A stretch of DNA of 24,045 nt from Dichotomicrobium sp964650735 (GCA_964650735.1 CAZYUT010000021.1:1-24045), one strand, 5' to 3'. Positions 8,888-21,070 are shown, counted from the stretch's first letter. Notes: a model not told the origin generated them from the sequence alone. Program-made: numbers and translations.

Positions 8888-9402
8888 CAAAAAGAATCAT
8901 GATAAATCAATGGCTTCGTGTTCTTGGGCGGTGGCGCATCAGTTTCCCCAGCCTGTTTGCCTTGTCATGTGACAAAATAATCACATTGGATAACATTGCG
9001 CATCTCCCCATGCCACTTCCGCTTGCAATGGAGCGAACTCGCTGAAGGCCGCATTTCAGCCGAGCATTCATCCAATTCCATTGCTGTTTCATGCCATAGC
9101 TGGATCGCGGCGCGCACCGAAGTGGGCGCGCCGTGCCGCCGTCTCGGTGTCCGCAGGTTGCTGGACACAACATATGGATGTACGCAAACACCCCGCCGAT
9201 GGCGCAAACGCTGCCTCTTGCGCGGCGTCGTCTTGCGATGGCCAGAAAACAGGCGCAGGGTCTACACAGCTTGTTCGCGTCATGGCGCGAAAGCTCATCG
9301 TACAAAAACTGTATGCGCTGCGGTGTGCGCTCGTCGGACCGTGCGGATAGAGGCGTCCGCGTGCACGAGGCTTCACATCGCAGCGCAGTCTCGCAGCGGG
9401 GT
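8888..9402. other. Non-coding stretch with repeated motifs; possible small-RNA locus
   Basis: No frame here looks like protein. The left part is AT-rich and carries two near-copies of GTGACAAAA-(T/AG)-AATCA (8885-8900 and 8969-8983). It also has a perfect palindrome TTGTCATGTGACAA (8962-8975) and a spaced inverted repeat TGTGA-N8-TCACA (8968-8985). The right part contains hairpin-forming segments: 9268-9295 (AGCTT/TCGCG pairing with CGCGA/AAGCT around a short loop, 2-nt bulge) and 9330-9369 (CTCGT/ACGAG closing GCGGA/TCCGC). It ends in a strong intrinsic terminator. I did not find the signatures of RNase P RNA, tmRNA or SRP RNA. Confidence 0.45.
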
Positions 9403-9446
9403 TCAGGGTGCACTGCCGCTTATTCTGGCAGTGCCCCTGATTTTTT
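9403..9446 (+). terminator. Strong rho-independent terminator with no gene directly upstream
   Basis: The left arm TCAGGGTGCACTGCC pairs with the right arm GGCAGTGCCCCTGA to give 14 base pairs with one bulged T. The loop is GCTTATTCT, and six T follow. The nearest upstream coding end on this strand is 515 nt away (8887). It therefore either terminates a non-coding transcript or blocks read-through into the acetoacetyl-CoA synthetase gene 124 nt downstream. Confidence 0.85.
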
Positions 9447-9569
9447 CTCGCTCTCACACGGCATTCCGGCGAACGTGACCGGCGCGCGGCGCAAAGCCCA
9501 TAGCCTTTCCCGCCTCGTTTTCGCTAAGGTGGTAGCCATGCCATCCAGCGACTGCAGGGAGCCGGAAAA

Positions 9570-11518
<1,949 letters not shown>

Positions 11519-11522
<4 letters not shown>

Positions 11523-12643
11523 GCCGGCTCGATCCCGTCACGCTGGCGCAGGAGCTGGTGCGGTTCGATACGGTGAACCCGCCGGGCAACGAAGCGGCCT
11601 GCGCGGAGCATATCGGCGCAATCCTCGAAGACGCTGGCTTTCAGACCGAATACCATCCGCTGGCGCCGGGCCGGCCCAGCCTGATCGCGCGGATCGGCGG
11701 CGATGCCGATAAACCGGCGCTGTGCCTCACCGGGCATACCGATGTTGTCCCGCTCGGCGCGGCGGATTGGAGCTTCGATCCGTTCGGCGGCGAGATCGCG
11801 GATGGCAAGCTGCTGGGGCGCGGCTCGTCGGACATGAAGGGCGGCGTGGCGGCGATCGTCAGTGCGGCGGTGGCGCTGGCCGGCAAGCTGGAGCGCACGC
11901 CGGGCATCGAAATCGTCATCACGGCGGATGAGGAAACCGGCACCAACGGCGCGCGGATGCTGGCGCGTGAGCGCCTGCTGGGGCGCGCGGGCGCGATGGT
12001 GGTGGCGGAGCCAACGTCAAACGCGCTTTGGCTGGGGCACAAGGGCGTGCTGCGCTTCGAGGGGCTGGCGTGCGGGGTCACGGCCCATTCATCGATGCCC
12101 GAAGAGGGGCGCAATGCGATCTACATGGCCACCCGCGCGATCCAGGCGCTTGAGGCTTTCGACTTCGGCGTCGCGGCGCATCCTTATCTCGGTTCCCCGA
12201 CGCTCAATGTCGGTTGGGTCCGGGGCGGCATGAACGTCAATTCGGTGCCGGATCGCGCGTCCTTTGGCGTGGACATTCGCGTGACGCCGGAGGTGGATTT
12301 GCCTGCGCTGAAAGAGCGGCTTCGCGAGACCGCCGGGCCGGATATCGCGGTATCGTTCGGGACCGAGGCGGAGGCTGTCTGGACGGAGCCGGATGAGGCG
12401 TGGATCGTCGAGTTGCGCGAGATGTTGGCCGCGCCGGATGGCAGCCCTGCCGCGATCGGCGCCGCGCCGTACTTCACCGATGCGGCGGCGCTACGCGAGG
12501 GATATGGCGCGATCCCGGCGATCATCCTCGGGCCGGGCGAGCCGCGCATGGCGCATCAGACCGATGAATTCTGCTATGTCGAGCGGATCGAGGACGCCGC
12601 GGAGCTTTACACCGCCATCATCCGGCGCTGGTGCGGGGTCTAG
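11519..12643 (+). CDS. M20 family metallopeptidase (ArgE/DapE type)
   Basis: This zinc-dependent deacylase or aminoacylase has 374 aa. Visible family motifs are GHTDVVP (metal ligand H73, D75), GRGSSDMKGG (bridging D105), DEETG (general base E138, ligand E139), AEPT (ligand E164) and AHQTDEF (ligand H346). The set is complete, so the enzyme should be active. It resembles both succinyl-diaminopimelate desuccinylase and acetylornithine deacetylase, and I cannot decide the substrate from sequence. The start codon GTG overlaps the stop of acetoacetyl-CoA synthetase (GTGA), which implies translational coupling. That pairing suggests a role tied to acyl or ketone metabolism rather than lysine or arginine synthesis, but this is inference. 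Confidence 0.9.
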
Positions 12644-12676
12644 ACCGCTTTTCGGCTCGACGGGATGGCCGACCGC

Positions 12677-12762
12677 CGTCATTGCGAAGCCCGAAGGGCT
12701 GAAGCAATCCAGCGGCAACGCGCGAATGGACTGGATTGCTTCGGATGTGCGGGCCTGCGATG
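12677..12762. repeat. Interspersed palindromic element (degenerate copy 1)
   Basis: It begins CGTCATTGCGA and contains the perfect 12-bp inverted pair GAAGCAATCCAG (12701-12712) and CTGGATTGCTTC (12731-12742). A small hairpin GCCC-GAA-GGGC lies between. The outer right arm (CTGCGATGCCG) is degenerate compared with the intact copy at 17088-17171. This type of element is widespread between genes in Alphaproteobacteria. Confidence 0.8.
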
Positions 12763-12785
12763 CCGTTGCAACGTGCTCTACGGTC

Positions 12786-12808
12786 ATCACCGGGCTTGAC
12801 CCGGTGAT
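12786..12808. repeat. Perfect 9-bp palindrome ATCACCGGG/CCCGGTGAT
   Basis: The arms ATCACCGGG and CCCGGTGAT surround the loop CTTGA. It is followed within 30 nt by a second palindrome of similar design. Both sit between the convergent M20 peptidase and CDGSH genes and may form bidirectional terminator structures, although neither has a T run. Confidence 0.75.
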
Positions 12809-12838
12809 CTATCTGTGAGCGCTACAGAACCCGTCTGG

Positions 12839-12861
12839 ATTGCCGGATCAAGTCCGGCAAT
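12839..12861. repeat. Perfect 9-bp palindrome ATTGCCGGA/TCCGGCAAT
   Basis: The arms ATTGCCGGA and TCCGGCAAT surround the loop TCAAG and are followed by GACG. The TCCGGCAATGACG end recurs at 14603-14615, so the two belong to one repeat family. Confidence 0.75.
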
Positions 12862-12933
12862 GACGTATGGCACCTTTGGCTGGACGGTTTCGCGCGCTTG
12901 CAGTGATGAAGCTGGACTAATGCCGAAGAGTCT

Positions 12934-13176
12934 TTAGACCAGGTTGTGCGAGCCATCGCAGAACGGCGCATCGTCGCTGTTCTTGCAGCCGCAGAGCATG
13001 ACCGTCTCGCTGCGCTCAGCCTTGAACATCAGCGGCTCGATGCCCGTGCCCTTGTGCGCGCCGTCGCAGAACGGCTGCCGCTGAGACCGGCCGCAGCGGC
13101 ACCACGCATAAGTCCGGCCTTCCTCCACGTCGACGGGGTAGGGCGCAAGCTGCGCTGGGACGATATCTTCCGCCAT
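12934..13176 (-). CDS. Double CDGSH-type iron-sulfur protein
   Basis: The 80-aa protein carries two complete CDGSH motifs. Motif one has ligands C26, C28, C37 and H41 (WCRCG...PFCDGAH). Motif two has C62, C64, C73 and H77 (LCGCK...PFCDGSH). Each should bind one [2Fe-2S] cluster with three Cys and one His. Bacterial double-CDGSH proteins are small soluble electron-transfer or redox-sensing proteins of unsettled function. The ATG at 13176 follows GAGGAG by 6 nt. The MFS gene lies 64 nt upstream on the same strand, so the two may form an operon. Confidence 0.93.
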   Translation of the reverse strand: MAEDIVPAQLAPYPVDVEEGRTYAWCRCGRSQRQPFCDGAHKGTGIEPLMFKAERSETVMLCGCKNSDDAPFCDGSHNLV

Positions 13177-13240
13177 TGGCGTCTCCTCGAACGTGATTCA
13201 TGCGTCTGCTGCACCGTTCGCGAAACCTAGCCGATCGCGC

Positions 13241-14461
13241 TCAGGCCGGCAACCGCGCGCGGAACCGGCCGGCCAAAGCCAGCACCGTCGCCGCCGCGCC
13301 AAAGGCGGCGAACAGCGCGGCGATCAACGCAACGGGCCAGCCCGCGTCGATCATCGGGCCTGCCAGCGCGGGGCCGACAGCGGTACCGGCGACGACGAGC
13401 ATCACCGAGAAGCTGCGGATCGTGCCCAGCCGCTCGACGCCGTAGACTTCCGCCCACATCGCCGAAATGACGGTGTGTGACAGGCCCGTCGACGCGCCGA
13501 TCAGCCCCATGAACGCGAAAGCGGCGAACGGCGCATCAAGCAGACCGAGCAGCACAATGCCCAGCACCATCGGCAGGCCCGTGGCGGCGAGCATATTGCG
13601 CGCGGTGAAACGGTCCACAAGCTGGCCGCCGACCAGGATCGCGGCGGCGTGACCCGCGGCAAAGCCGGTGAATGACGCGGCGATCAGTTCAGGCGACCAG
13701 CCCTTCGCCGCGCCGATCGGCTGGATGTAGAAGATCAGCGCTGTGGCGGTCAGCGGCATGTAGATCAGCAGCGGCAGGATCAGCCAGAAATACGCCGTGC
13801 GCCCGACGATCCGCGCGCCGTCCCAGGCGGATGGCCGCCGGCTGTCTTCCGCGCGCAGCGTCGGCTGGGTGAAGGCGCGGCGATCGGCGATGAGCCAGAG
13901 CAATAGCGGCAGCGCGATGAGCAGCACGCCCGCGCCCACCGCCAGATAGGTCGCGCGCCAGCCGATCGCCCCGATCAGCACCACCGCCAACGCGGGCAGC
14001 GCCGCTTCCGACAGCGGGAAACCCATCACCACCACAGACAGCGCCCGCCCGCGCCGGTTGACGAAATAGCGCCCGACCGAGGTCATGCCGGTATGCGACA
14101 TCAGCCCCTGGCCAAACAGCCGCATCATCAGGAAGGCGAGGAACAGGCTCACCGGCCCGGCGGCCGAGGCCATGACCGCGCAGGCTGCGGCCAAACCGGC
14201 CATGACGGCGGCGGCGTAGCGGCGCAGGTCGATCCGGTCGATCCAGTGTCCGAACCAGGGCAGCAGCGCCGCCGAACCGAGCGTCGCGCCGAGATAGAGC
14301 GAGCCGAGATCGCCGGCGGTCAAGCCCAGGCTGTCGCTCAGCGCGCCAATGAACAGCGAGATGAAAAAGGTCTGGCCCGGCGCGGACAGGAAGGTGCAGG
14401 CCGCGCCGAAGGCCAGCGGTCCGCGCTCGTCGCGCAAAAGGCTAGTGTACGTCTTCAACAT
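13241..14461 (-). CDS. MFS transporter
   Basis: This 406-aa major facilitator superfamily protein has about 12 predicted membrane helices in two halves. The loop between helices 2 and 3 has the GHWIDRIDLRR pattern that corresponds to the MFS GxxxDRxxxR motif. Helices 4-5 include GQGLMSHTGMTSVGRYFVNRRGRA. The substrate is unknown; the sequence resembles uncharacterised alphaproteobacterial MFS members of the monocarboxylate/nitrate-like size class. The ATG at 14461 follows a weak AAGG site. It lies upstream of the CDGSH gene on the same strand and downstream of purA, separated from purA by palindromic repeats. Confidence 0.9.
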   Translation of the reverse strand: MLKTYTSLLRDERGPLAFGAACTFLSAPGQTFFISLFIGALSDSLGLTAGDLGSLYLGATLGSAALLPWFGHWIDRIDLRRYAAAVMAGLAAACAVMASAAGPVSLFLAFLMMRLFGQGLMSHTGMTSVGRYFVNRRGRALSVVVMGFPLSEAALPALAVVLIGAIGWRATYLAVGAGVLLIALPLLLWLIADRRAFTQPTLRAEDSRRPSAWDGARIVGRTAYFWLILPLLIYMPLTATALIFYIQPIGAAKGWSPELIAASFTGFAAGHAAAILVGGQLVDRFTARNMLAATGLPMVLGIVLLGLLDAPFAAFAFMGLIGASTGLSHTVISAMWAEVYGVERLGTIRSFSVMLVVAGTAVGPALAGPMIDAGWPVALIAALFAAFGAAATVLALAGRFRARLPA

Positions 14462-14507
14462 TCGGGAGCCTTGAAGCTAGCGCGCTTGGAAGGAGGGCAG
14501 GCACGTC

Positions 14508-14530
14508 ATGCCCGTGTTTGACACGGGCAT
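14508..14530. repeat. Perfect 10-bp palindrome ATGCCCGTGT/ACACGGGCAT
   Basis: The arms of 10 bp surround the loop TTG. It lies between purA and the MFS gene, which are on the same strand, and next to another palindromic element at 14564-14611. Confidence 0.75.
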
Positions 14531-14563
14531 CCATTATCGCCGCCCCTCTAATTCGCCGTCTGG

Positions 14564-14615
14564 ATTGCCTTATTACTCGGGTCGGGCCCGAGCACAGGCA
14601 AGTCCGGCAATGACG
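14564..14615. repeat. Interspersed palindromic element (ATTGCC...GGCAATGACG)
   Basis: The outer arms ATTGCC (14564-14569) and GGCAAT (14606-14611) flank an inner CTCGGG-TCGGG-CCCGAG hairpin. The right end TCCGGCAATGACG matches the copy at 12853-12865. It sits immediately downstream of purA and could work as its terminator. Confidence 0.7.
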
Positions 14616-14650
14616 ATTGTCTTACCAATCCGGTCTATTCGCATTGCTGC

Positions 14651-15943
<1,293 letters not shown>

Positions 15944-16033
15944 GTTCACTCTTCTCCGCAGTTCGTCCGGCCTCTGCGCCGGGCGTAAATTTGACATGCG
16001 CCGCGCGGCTTTACGCGCGCAAACCGATAGCGT

Positions 16034-17029
16034 ATGCCGTTTGGCATGAGCCGTCCATCGCACACCGGCGCGCCGCCGTCACTTGTCCGCCGCGCGTTAA
16101 CCGCGCTTTTCAACCAGCCCTATGTGCTTCTGACGCTCACACCATTGTTCTGGGGCGGCAATTTCGTGCTCGGGCGCGGGGTGCATGAATTCTTTCCGCC
16201 GATCGCGCTTGCTTCCATCCGCTGGACGCTCGCGTTTCTCATCATCCTGCCCTTTGCCTTGCCGCATCTGCGCCGGGACTGGCCCGTCATCCGGCAGAAG
16301 TGGCCGTGGCTGGTGTTCCTCGGCGCGACCGGCGCCGGCAGCTTCAACACGCTGACCTATATCGGCCTGAACCACACGCCGGCGCTGAACGCGCTGATCA
16401 TCAACTCGTCCGGGCCGGTCATGATCGCCATGGCGTCTTTCATCTTCTTCAGCGACCGGCTAACGCCGCGGCAGGTGGTGGGCATCGGACTGTCGCTGAT
16501 CGGCGTCGTCGTGGTGGTTTCAAAGGGCGATCTGCAGGCGCTGGCGCAGCTTCAATTCAACACCGGCGATCTGTGGGTCCTGGGCGCGATGGCGGTGTGG
16601 GGCGTCTACACGGCGTTCCTGCGCAAGCGCCCGGCGATCCACTGGCTCAGCCTGGCTGCGTGCCTGTTCGGCGTGGCCGCGCTCATCAACTGGCCGTTGC
16701 ATGCCTGGGAGCACGCCTATGTCCGCTCGCTCACGCTGTCAACCGACGCGCTGCTGGCGATCGGCTATGTGGCGATCTTCCCGAGCATTCTGGCCTATGT
16801 GTTCTACACGCGCGGCGTCGAACTGATCGGGGGGAACCGCGCGGGGGTGTTCCTGCACCTGATCCCGCTGTTCGGCTCCACGCTGGCGATCCTGATCCTC
16901 GGCGAGCAGCCGCTGTGGTCGCACGGCATCGGCTTTGCGCTGATCCTCACGGGCGTGACGATCGCCGCGCGGCAGGTCCGGGCGAAGACTTCGCCGCCCG
17001 CCACGCGGCCCTCCAGCGAGCCGCAGTAG
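16034..17029 (+). CDS. EamA/DMT superfamily transporter
   Basis: This 331-aa inner-membrane protein has about 10 predicted helices arranged as two EamA repeats (about residues 30-165 and 175-315). The first repeat begins TPLFWGGNFVLGRG, a typical EamA opening. The second ends LILGEQPLWSHGIGFALILTG, the usual EamA closing pattern (LGE...G..LI..G). Family members export amino acids or other metabolites; the substrate here is unknown. The start may be the ATG at 16034 or the one at 16046, and neither has a clear ribosome site. It converges with phaB across an intact palindromic repeat that ends in a T run. Confidence 0.93.
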   Translation: MPFGMSRPSHTGAPPSLVRRALTALFNQPYVLLTLTPLFWGGNFVLGRGVHEFFPPIALASIRWTLAFLIILPFALPHLRRDWPVIRQKWPWLVFLGATGAGSFNTLTYIGLNHTPALNALIINSSGPVMIAMASFIFFSDRLTPRQVVGIGLSLIGVVVVVSKGDLQALAQLQFNTGDLWVLGAMAVWGVYTAFLRKRPAIHWLSLAACLFGVAALINWPLHAWEHAYVRSLTLSTDALLAIGYVAIFPSILAYVFYTRGVELIGGNRAGVFLHLIPLFGSTLAILILGEQPLWSHGIGFALILTGVTIAARQVRAKTSPPATRPSSEPQ

Positions 17030-17087
17030 GCTCCACCGCACGCAAAGCTCGCAGCGCGATCAGATCGGACTGAAACGCCGCCTTGGC

Positions 17088-17171
17088 CGTCATTGCGAGC
17101 GTAGCGAAGCAATCCAGAACTCGCGTCATCTGCTGCTGGATTGCGTTGGCCTTTCAGGCCTCGCAATGACG
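17088..17171. repeat. Intact interspersed palindromic element between convergent genes
   Basis: This is a nested perfect palindrome. The outer arms are CGTCATTGCGAG (17088-17099) and CTCGCAATGACG (17160-17171). The inner arms are GCAATCCAG (17109-17117) and CTGGATTGC (17136-17144). TTTTT follows on the plus strand. It lies between the EamA gene and phaB, whose 3' ends face each other, so it can serve as a terminator for the plus-strand transcript. Degenerate relatives occur at 12677-12762 and 14564-14615. Confidence 0.88.
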
Positions 17172-17198
17172 TTTTTCCAACGGATGGAACAACGCGCG

Positions 17199-17924
17199 CT
17201 ACCCGAGGATATACTGCCCGCCGTTCGCCGTGATCGTCGAGCCGGTGATGAAGCCGGCATCCTCGCTGGCCAGGAACGTCACGCAGCGCGCGATTTCCTC
17301 CGGCTTGCCGAGCCGGCCGACCGGGATCTGCGCGATGATCTGGTTCAACGCGTCCTCCGGCACGTTCGCGACCATATCCGTGTCGATATAGCCCGGTGCG
17401 ATGGTGTTCACCGTGATGCCCTTGCGCGCGGTCTCTTGCGCGAGCGCCTTGGTGAAGCCGATAATGCCGGCCTTGGCGGCGGAGTAGTTGGTCTGGCCCA
17501 TCTGGCCCTTCTGGCCGTTGATCGAGGAGATATTGATGATCCGGCCATAGCCCCGGTCGCGCATCCCGCCGATGACCGGATGGCACATGTTGAACATCGA
17601 GTTCAGGTTCACGCGGATGACATCGTTCCACATCTCCTGGGTCATCTTGTGGAACATCGCGTCGCGGGTGATGCCGGCGTTGTTGACCAGGACATCGACC
17701 GGCCCGAGATCGCTCTCGACCTGCTTCAATCCGGTCTGACAGGCGCTGTAGTCGCCGACATCCCATTTGTAGACCGGAATACCGGTTTCGCTCTGGAACT
17801 CTTGCGCGGCCTGGTCGTTGCCGCCGTAGTTTGCAGCCACGGCATAGCCTTCGTTCTTCAAGGCCATCGCGATTGCATGGCCGATCCCACGTGTGCCGCC
17901 CGTGACAACTGCTACCCGAGCCAT
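17199..17924 (-). CDS. phaB: Acetoacetyl-CoA reductase
   Basis: This cytosolic short-chain dehydrogenase (EC 1.1.1.36) reduces acetoacetyl-CoA with NADPH to (R)-3-hydroxybutyryl-CoA, the PHB monomer donor. The 241-aa protein has the cofactor loop TGGTRGIG (8-15), NNAG (81-84), and the catalytic S134, Y147 and K151 (INISSINGQKGQMGQTNYSAAK, key residues given). The NGQKGQ.GQ.NYSAAKAG segment is specific to acetoacetyl-CoA reductases among SDR enzymes. The ATG follows GGAGG by 5 nt. It is the second gene of phaA-phaB, 103 nt below phaA, with a stem-loop in between. Confidence 0.97.
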   Translation of the reverse strand: MARVAVVTGGTRGIGHAIAMALKNEGYAVAANYGGNDQAAQEFQSETGIPVYKWDVGDYSACQTGLKQVESDLGPVDVLVNNAGITRDAMFHKMTQEMWNDVIRVNLNSMFNMCHPVIGGMRDRGYGRIINISSINGQKGQMGQTNYSAAKAGIIGFTKALAQETARKGITVNTIAPGYIDTDMVANVPEDALNQIIAQIPVGRLGKPEEIARCVTFLASEDAGFITGSTITANGGQYILG

Positions 17925-17990
17925 ATTGTTTCCTCCGTCCGATTGGGCTTGTTTTTCATGCGCTTTGCGTGCCGACTTTGGTCCAGACGC

Positions 17991-18016
17991 GCCTGCGGCC
18001 CAAGAGAGCCGCAGGC
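17991..18016 (-). other. Stem-loop between phaA and phaB
   Basis: The arms GCCTGCGGC and GCCGCAGGC form a perfect 9-bp stem around an 8-nt loop, about 11 nt past the phaA stop. No T run follows on the minus strand, so it is not a standard terminator. It may protect or process the phaA mRNA, or weaken read-through into phaB. Confidence 0.55.
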
Positions 18017-18027
18017 CAACTCGGCGT

Positions 18028-19212
<1,185 letters not shown>

Positions 19213-19344
19213 GCCGTCCTCCTGTTTCCCGGCGAGATGCCGGTGGTTGCCGTTCCGGGCCGCTATGGCATTTTCCCGGCCCATTGTGCGCATGCAAATG
19301 GCCGCCGTGAACCGCCGCGCGCGACGCGGCCATCACTTTTTCGA

Positions 19345-19373
19345 AGTATCGGCCATTTTCCTTGATTCACCAA
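19345..19373 (-). promoter_or_regulatory. Candidate phaA-phaB promoter
   Basis: On the minus strand TTGGTG and GATACT are separated by 17 nt, a fair sigma-70-type pair that would give a leader of about 125 nt before phaA. That leader contains TTGTGCGCATGCAA (19284-19297), a TGC/GCA-rich motif that could be an operator. Prediction is by eye only. Confidence 0.3.
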
Positions 19374-19396
19374 CCGTCTCTTGACCAGCACAAAGC

Positions 19397-19426
19397 TTGT
19401 CCCCCGGCTTCCGCAATGCAATATTG
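19397..19426 (+). promoter_or_regulatory. Candidate phaR promoter with overlapping palindrome
   Basis: TTGTCC and AATATT are separated by 17 nt, placing a start about 26 nt before the phaR ATG. The palindrome CAATATTG (19419-19426), with GCAATGC just before it, overlaps the -10 position, where a repressor could act. PhaR proteins are known to repress their own genes in other bacteria; a site here is inference. Confidence 0.3.
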
Positions 19427-19457
19427 AAGCCAGAGATTGTGATCCGGGACGGTTGCG

Positions 19458-20156
19458 ATGCCGCGATTGCCCCCGCGACCCGACGAGACAGCAAAAATGC
19501 CAGACGATACACTCCGCCCTGCGGCCAAGGTCGACAAGGAGCCGGCGGTCATCAAGAAATATGCCAACCGCCGCCTCTACAACACCGACACGAGCACGTA
19601 TGTCACGCTGGACAATCTCGCCGAGATGGTCCGATCCGAGCGCGATTTTGTGGTGTTTGACGCCAAAACCGGCGAAGACCTGACCCATCAGGTGCTCACG
19701 CAGATTATCGTCGAACAGGAGAGCAAGGGGCAGAACCTGCTGCCAATCAGCTTCCTGCGCCAACTCATTCGCTTCTATGGCAACTCGATGGAAAAGCTCG
19801 TGCCGAGCTATCTCGAGTTCAGCATGAACACCCTGACCCGCGAGCAGGAGAAGTACACCCAGCAGATTGCGGAGACCTTCGGCAGTTCGCCGTTCGGCAA
19901 CGCCGCTTTCGAGGCGATGCAGAAGCAGGTCCGCCAGAACATGGAGATGTTCGAGCAGGCCTTGAAAATGTTCAAGCCGTTCGGCGCCAGCGAAAATCAG
20001 CAGGCGGGTTACACTGCTTCTGAAACGGCCGTCGAACACGCTGGCGACAGCGTACCTGCGTCCGCCGAGGAGGTCGCCCAGCTCCGCGCTCAGCTTGCCG
20101 AGATGCGCGCCCGGCTCGACAAGCTTGCCGGCGAGGGCGGCGCGAACGGCGCCTGA
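19458..20156 (+). CDS. phaR: Polyhydroxyalkanoate synthesis repressor PhaR
   Basis: PhaR binds both DNA and PHB granules: it represses phasin and its own gene until PHB appears and titrates it away. The 232-aa protein has the diagnostic N-terminal DNA-binding domain (VIKKYANRRLYNT at 31-43, then YVTLDNLAEMV). The PHB accumulation regulatory domain repeats follow (FLRQLIRFYGNSMEKLVPSYLE, given here as its key start LIRFYG near residue 110, and a region with MEMFEQALKMFKPF). It ends in a charged coiled coil (about 200-226). Either the ATG at 19458 or the one at 19497 could be the start; the first has a GGGA upstream. It is divergent from phaA. Confidence 0.95.
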   Translation: MPRLPPRPDETAKMPDDTLRPAAKVDKEPAVIKKYANRRLYNTDTSTYVTLDNLAEMVRSERDFVVFDAKTGEDLTHQVLTQIIVEQESKGQNLLPISFLRQLIRFYGNSMEKLVPSYLEFSMNTLTREQEKYTQQIAETFGSSPFGNAAFEAMQKQVRQNMEMFEQALKMFKPFGASENQQAGYTASETAVEHAGDSVPASAEEVAQLRAQLAEMRARLDKLAGEGGANGA

Positions 20157-20195
20157 TCCTGCTTTGCCATCATAAAGTCATAGATCCTGTACGAT

Positions 20196-20234
20196 AGTTG
20201 TGCGCTGCAGCGGGCGTGCCCGCATCGCACAACT
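20196..20234 (+). other. Strong stem-loop downstream of phaR
   Basis: The outer arms AGTTGTGCG and CGCACAACT (9 bp, perfect) enclose a second stem GCGGGC-GT-GCCCGC (6 bp, perfect). No T run follows, so it is either a factor-assisted terminator, an RNA stability element or a protein-binding palindrome. The left arm TTGTGCGCTGCAG resembles TTGTGCGCATGCAA at 19284-19297 in the phaA leader. Confidence 0.6.
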
Positions 20235-20303
20235 GGGAACCGTTTGTTAACGGTATTGCGGATAGCTTGCCAAAAAGGTTCGCCAAACTTGACGGAGATG
20301 GTC

Positions 20304-20984
20304 GTGCAGGCGTCGTGCCATGAGGACCAACGAGGACGGAGCGTAAAGCGGCTGACTGCGCTTTGCGCGGTGTTCGTCATTGCGGGACCGCTTGGCGGAT
20401 GCGCTGTCAACACCGGGCTGATGGGCAACTTCGCCGATGACGCGTCCGAGCGTCAGGCGGCCGCGCAGGTCAGGCAGACGGAGAACGACACACCAGCGGA
20501 GCCATCCCTGTCCGAGCAGTTGTCCGCATTATGGAACCGCGCGACCGCGTCGTCGGATGACGATGAGCTTGAGACCGTCGCTCCGGCTGAAAGCTTCACG
20601 CCTACACAGGCGTTGAGCCTGGTGAATGCGTATCGGGCGGAACAGGGATTGCCGGCGCTCGAGCTGCATCCGCAACTGGAGCAGGCCGCGCTTGCCCATG
20701 CGCGAGACCTCGCGGATCATGACCGGATTTCGCATTTCGGCTCCGATGGCTCCGACCCGTGGGAGCGGGTTCAGCGCACCGGCTTCGATCCGCAGGTCGC
20801 TGCGGAGAATGTCGGAACCGGCCAGGTCACATTCGGCGAGCTGTTCCGCGAGTGGAAGCTCAGCCCCGACCACAACAGCAACCTTCTGTTGCCCGATGCA
20901 ACCCATATGGGTGTCGCGGTGGTGCAGAACCCTGACACGCAATTCAAGACCTTCTGGAGCCTGGTGCTGGCTACCCCGGGCTGA
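20304..20984 (+). CDS. CAP/SCP-domain lipoprotein
   Basis: The 226-aa protein starts with a basic segment and a hydrophobic helix ending in the lipobox LGGC, which predicts a lipid-anchored envelope protein. A low-complexity acidic linker follows, then a CAP (SCP/PR-1) domain over the C-terminal 130 residues. The CAP cavity residues are visible: H in AALAHARDLA, E in AAENVGTG, and H in DHNSNLLLP, with HFGSDG in between. Bacterial CAP proteins are secreted or surface proteins of mostly unknown function. The GTG at 20304 has GGAG 6 nt upstream; the ATG at 20298 abuts that site and the frame is open to 20244, so the start is uncertain. It lies between phaR and tRNA-Ser. Confidence 0.87.
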   Translation: MQASCHEDQRGRSVKRLTALCAVFVIAGPLGGCAVNTGLMGNFADDASERQAAAQVRQTENDTPAEPSLSEQLSALWNRATASSDDDELETVAPAESFTPTQALSLVNAYRAEQGLPALELHPQLEQAALAHARDLADHDRISHFGSDGSDPWERVQRTGFDPQVAAENVGTGQVTFGELFREWKLSPDHNSNLLLPDATHMGVAVVQNPDTQFKTFWSLVLATPG

Positions 20985-21070
20985 TTGGCGGGAGCGACGC
21001 GCCCTCGCGCGAACAAGAATTTTCAACACCGCCTTGCCAACCCCCCCTGCGCGTGAGTATGTCTACAGGT

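Noticed and set aside
8985..8993. Near DnaA box (TTATCCAAT on the minus strand)
   Set aside because: Two mismatches to TTATCCACA and no cluster of further boxes nearby, so not evidence of an origin.
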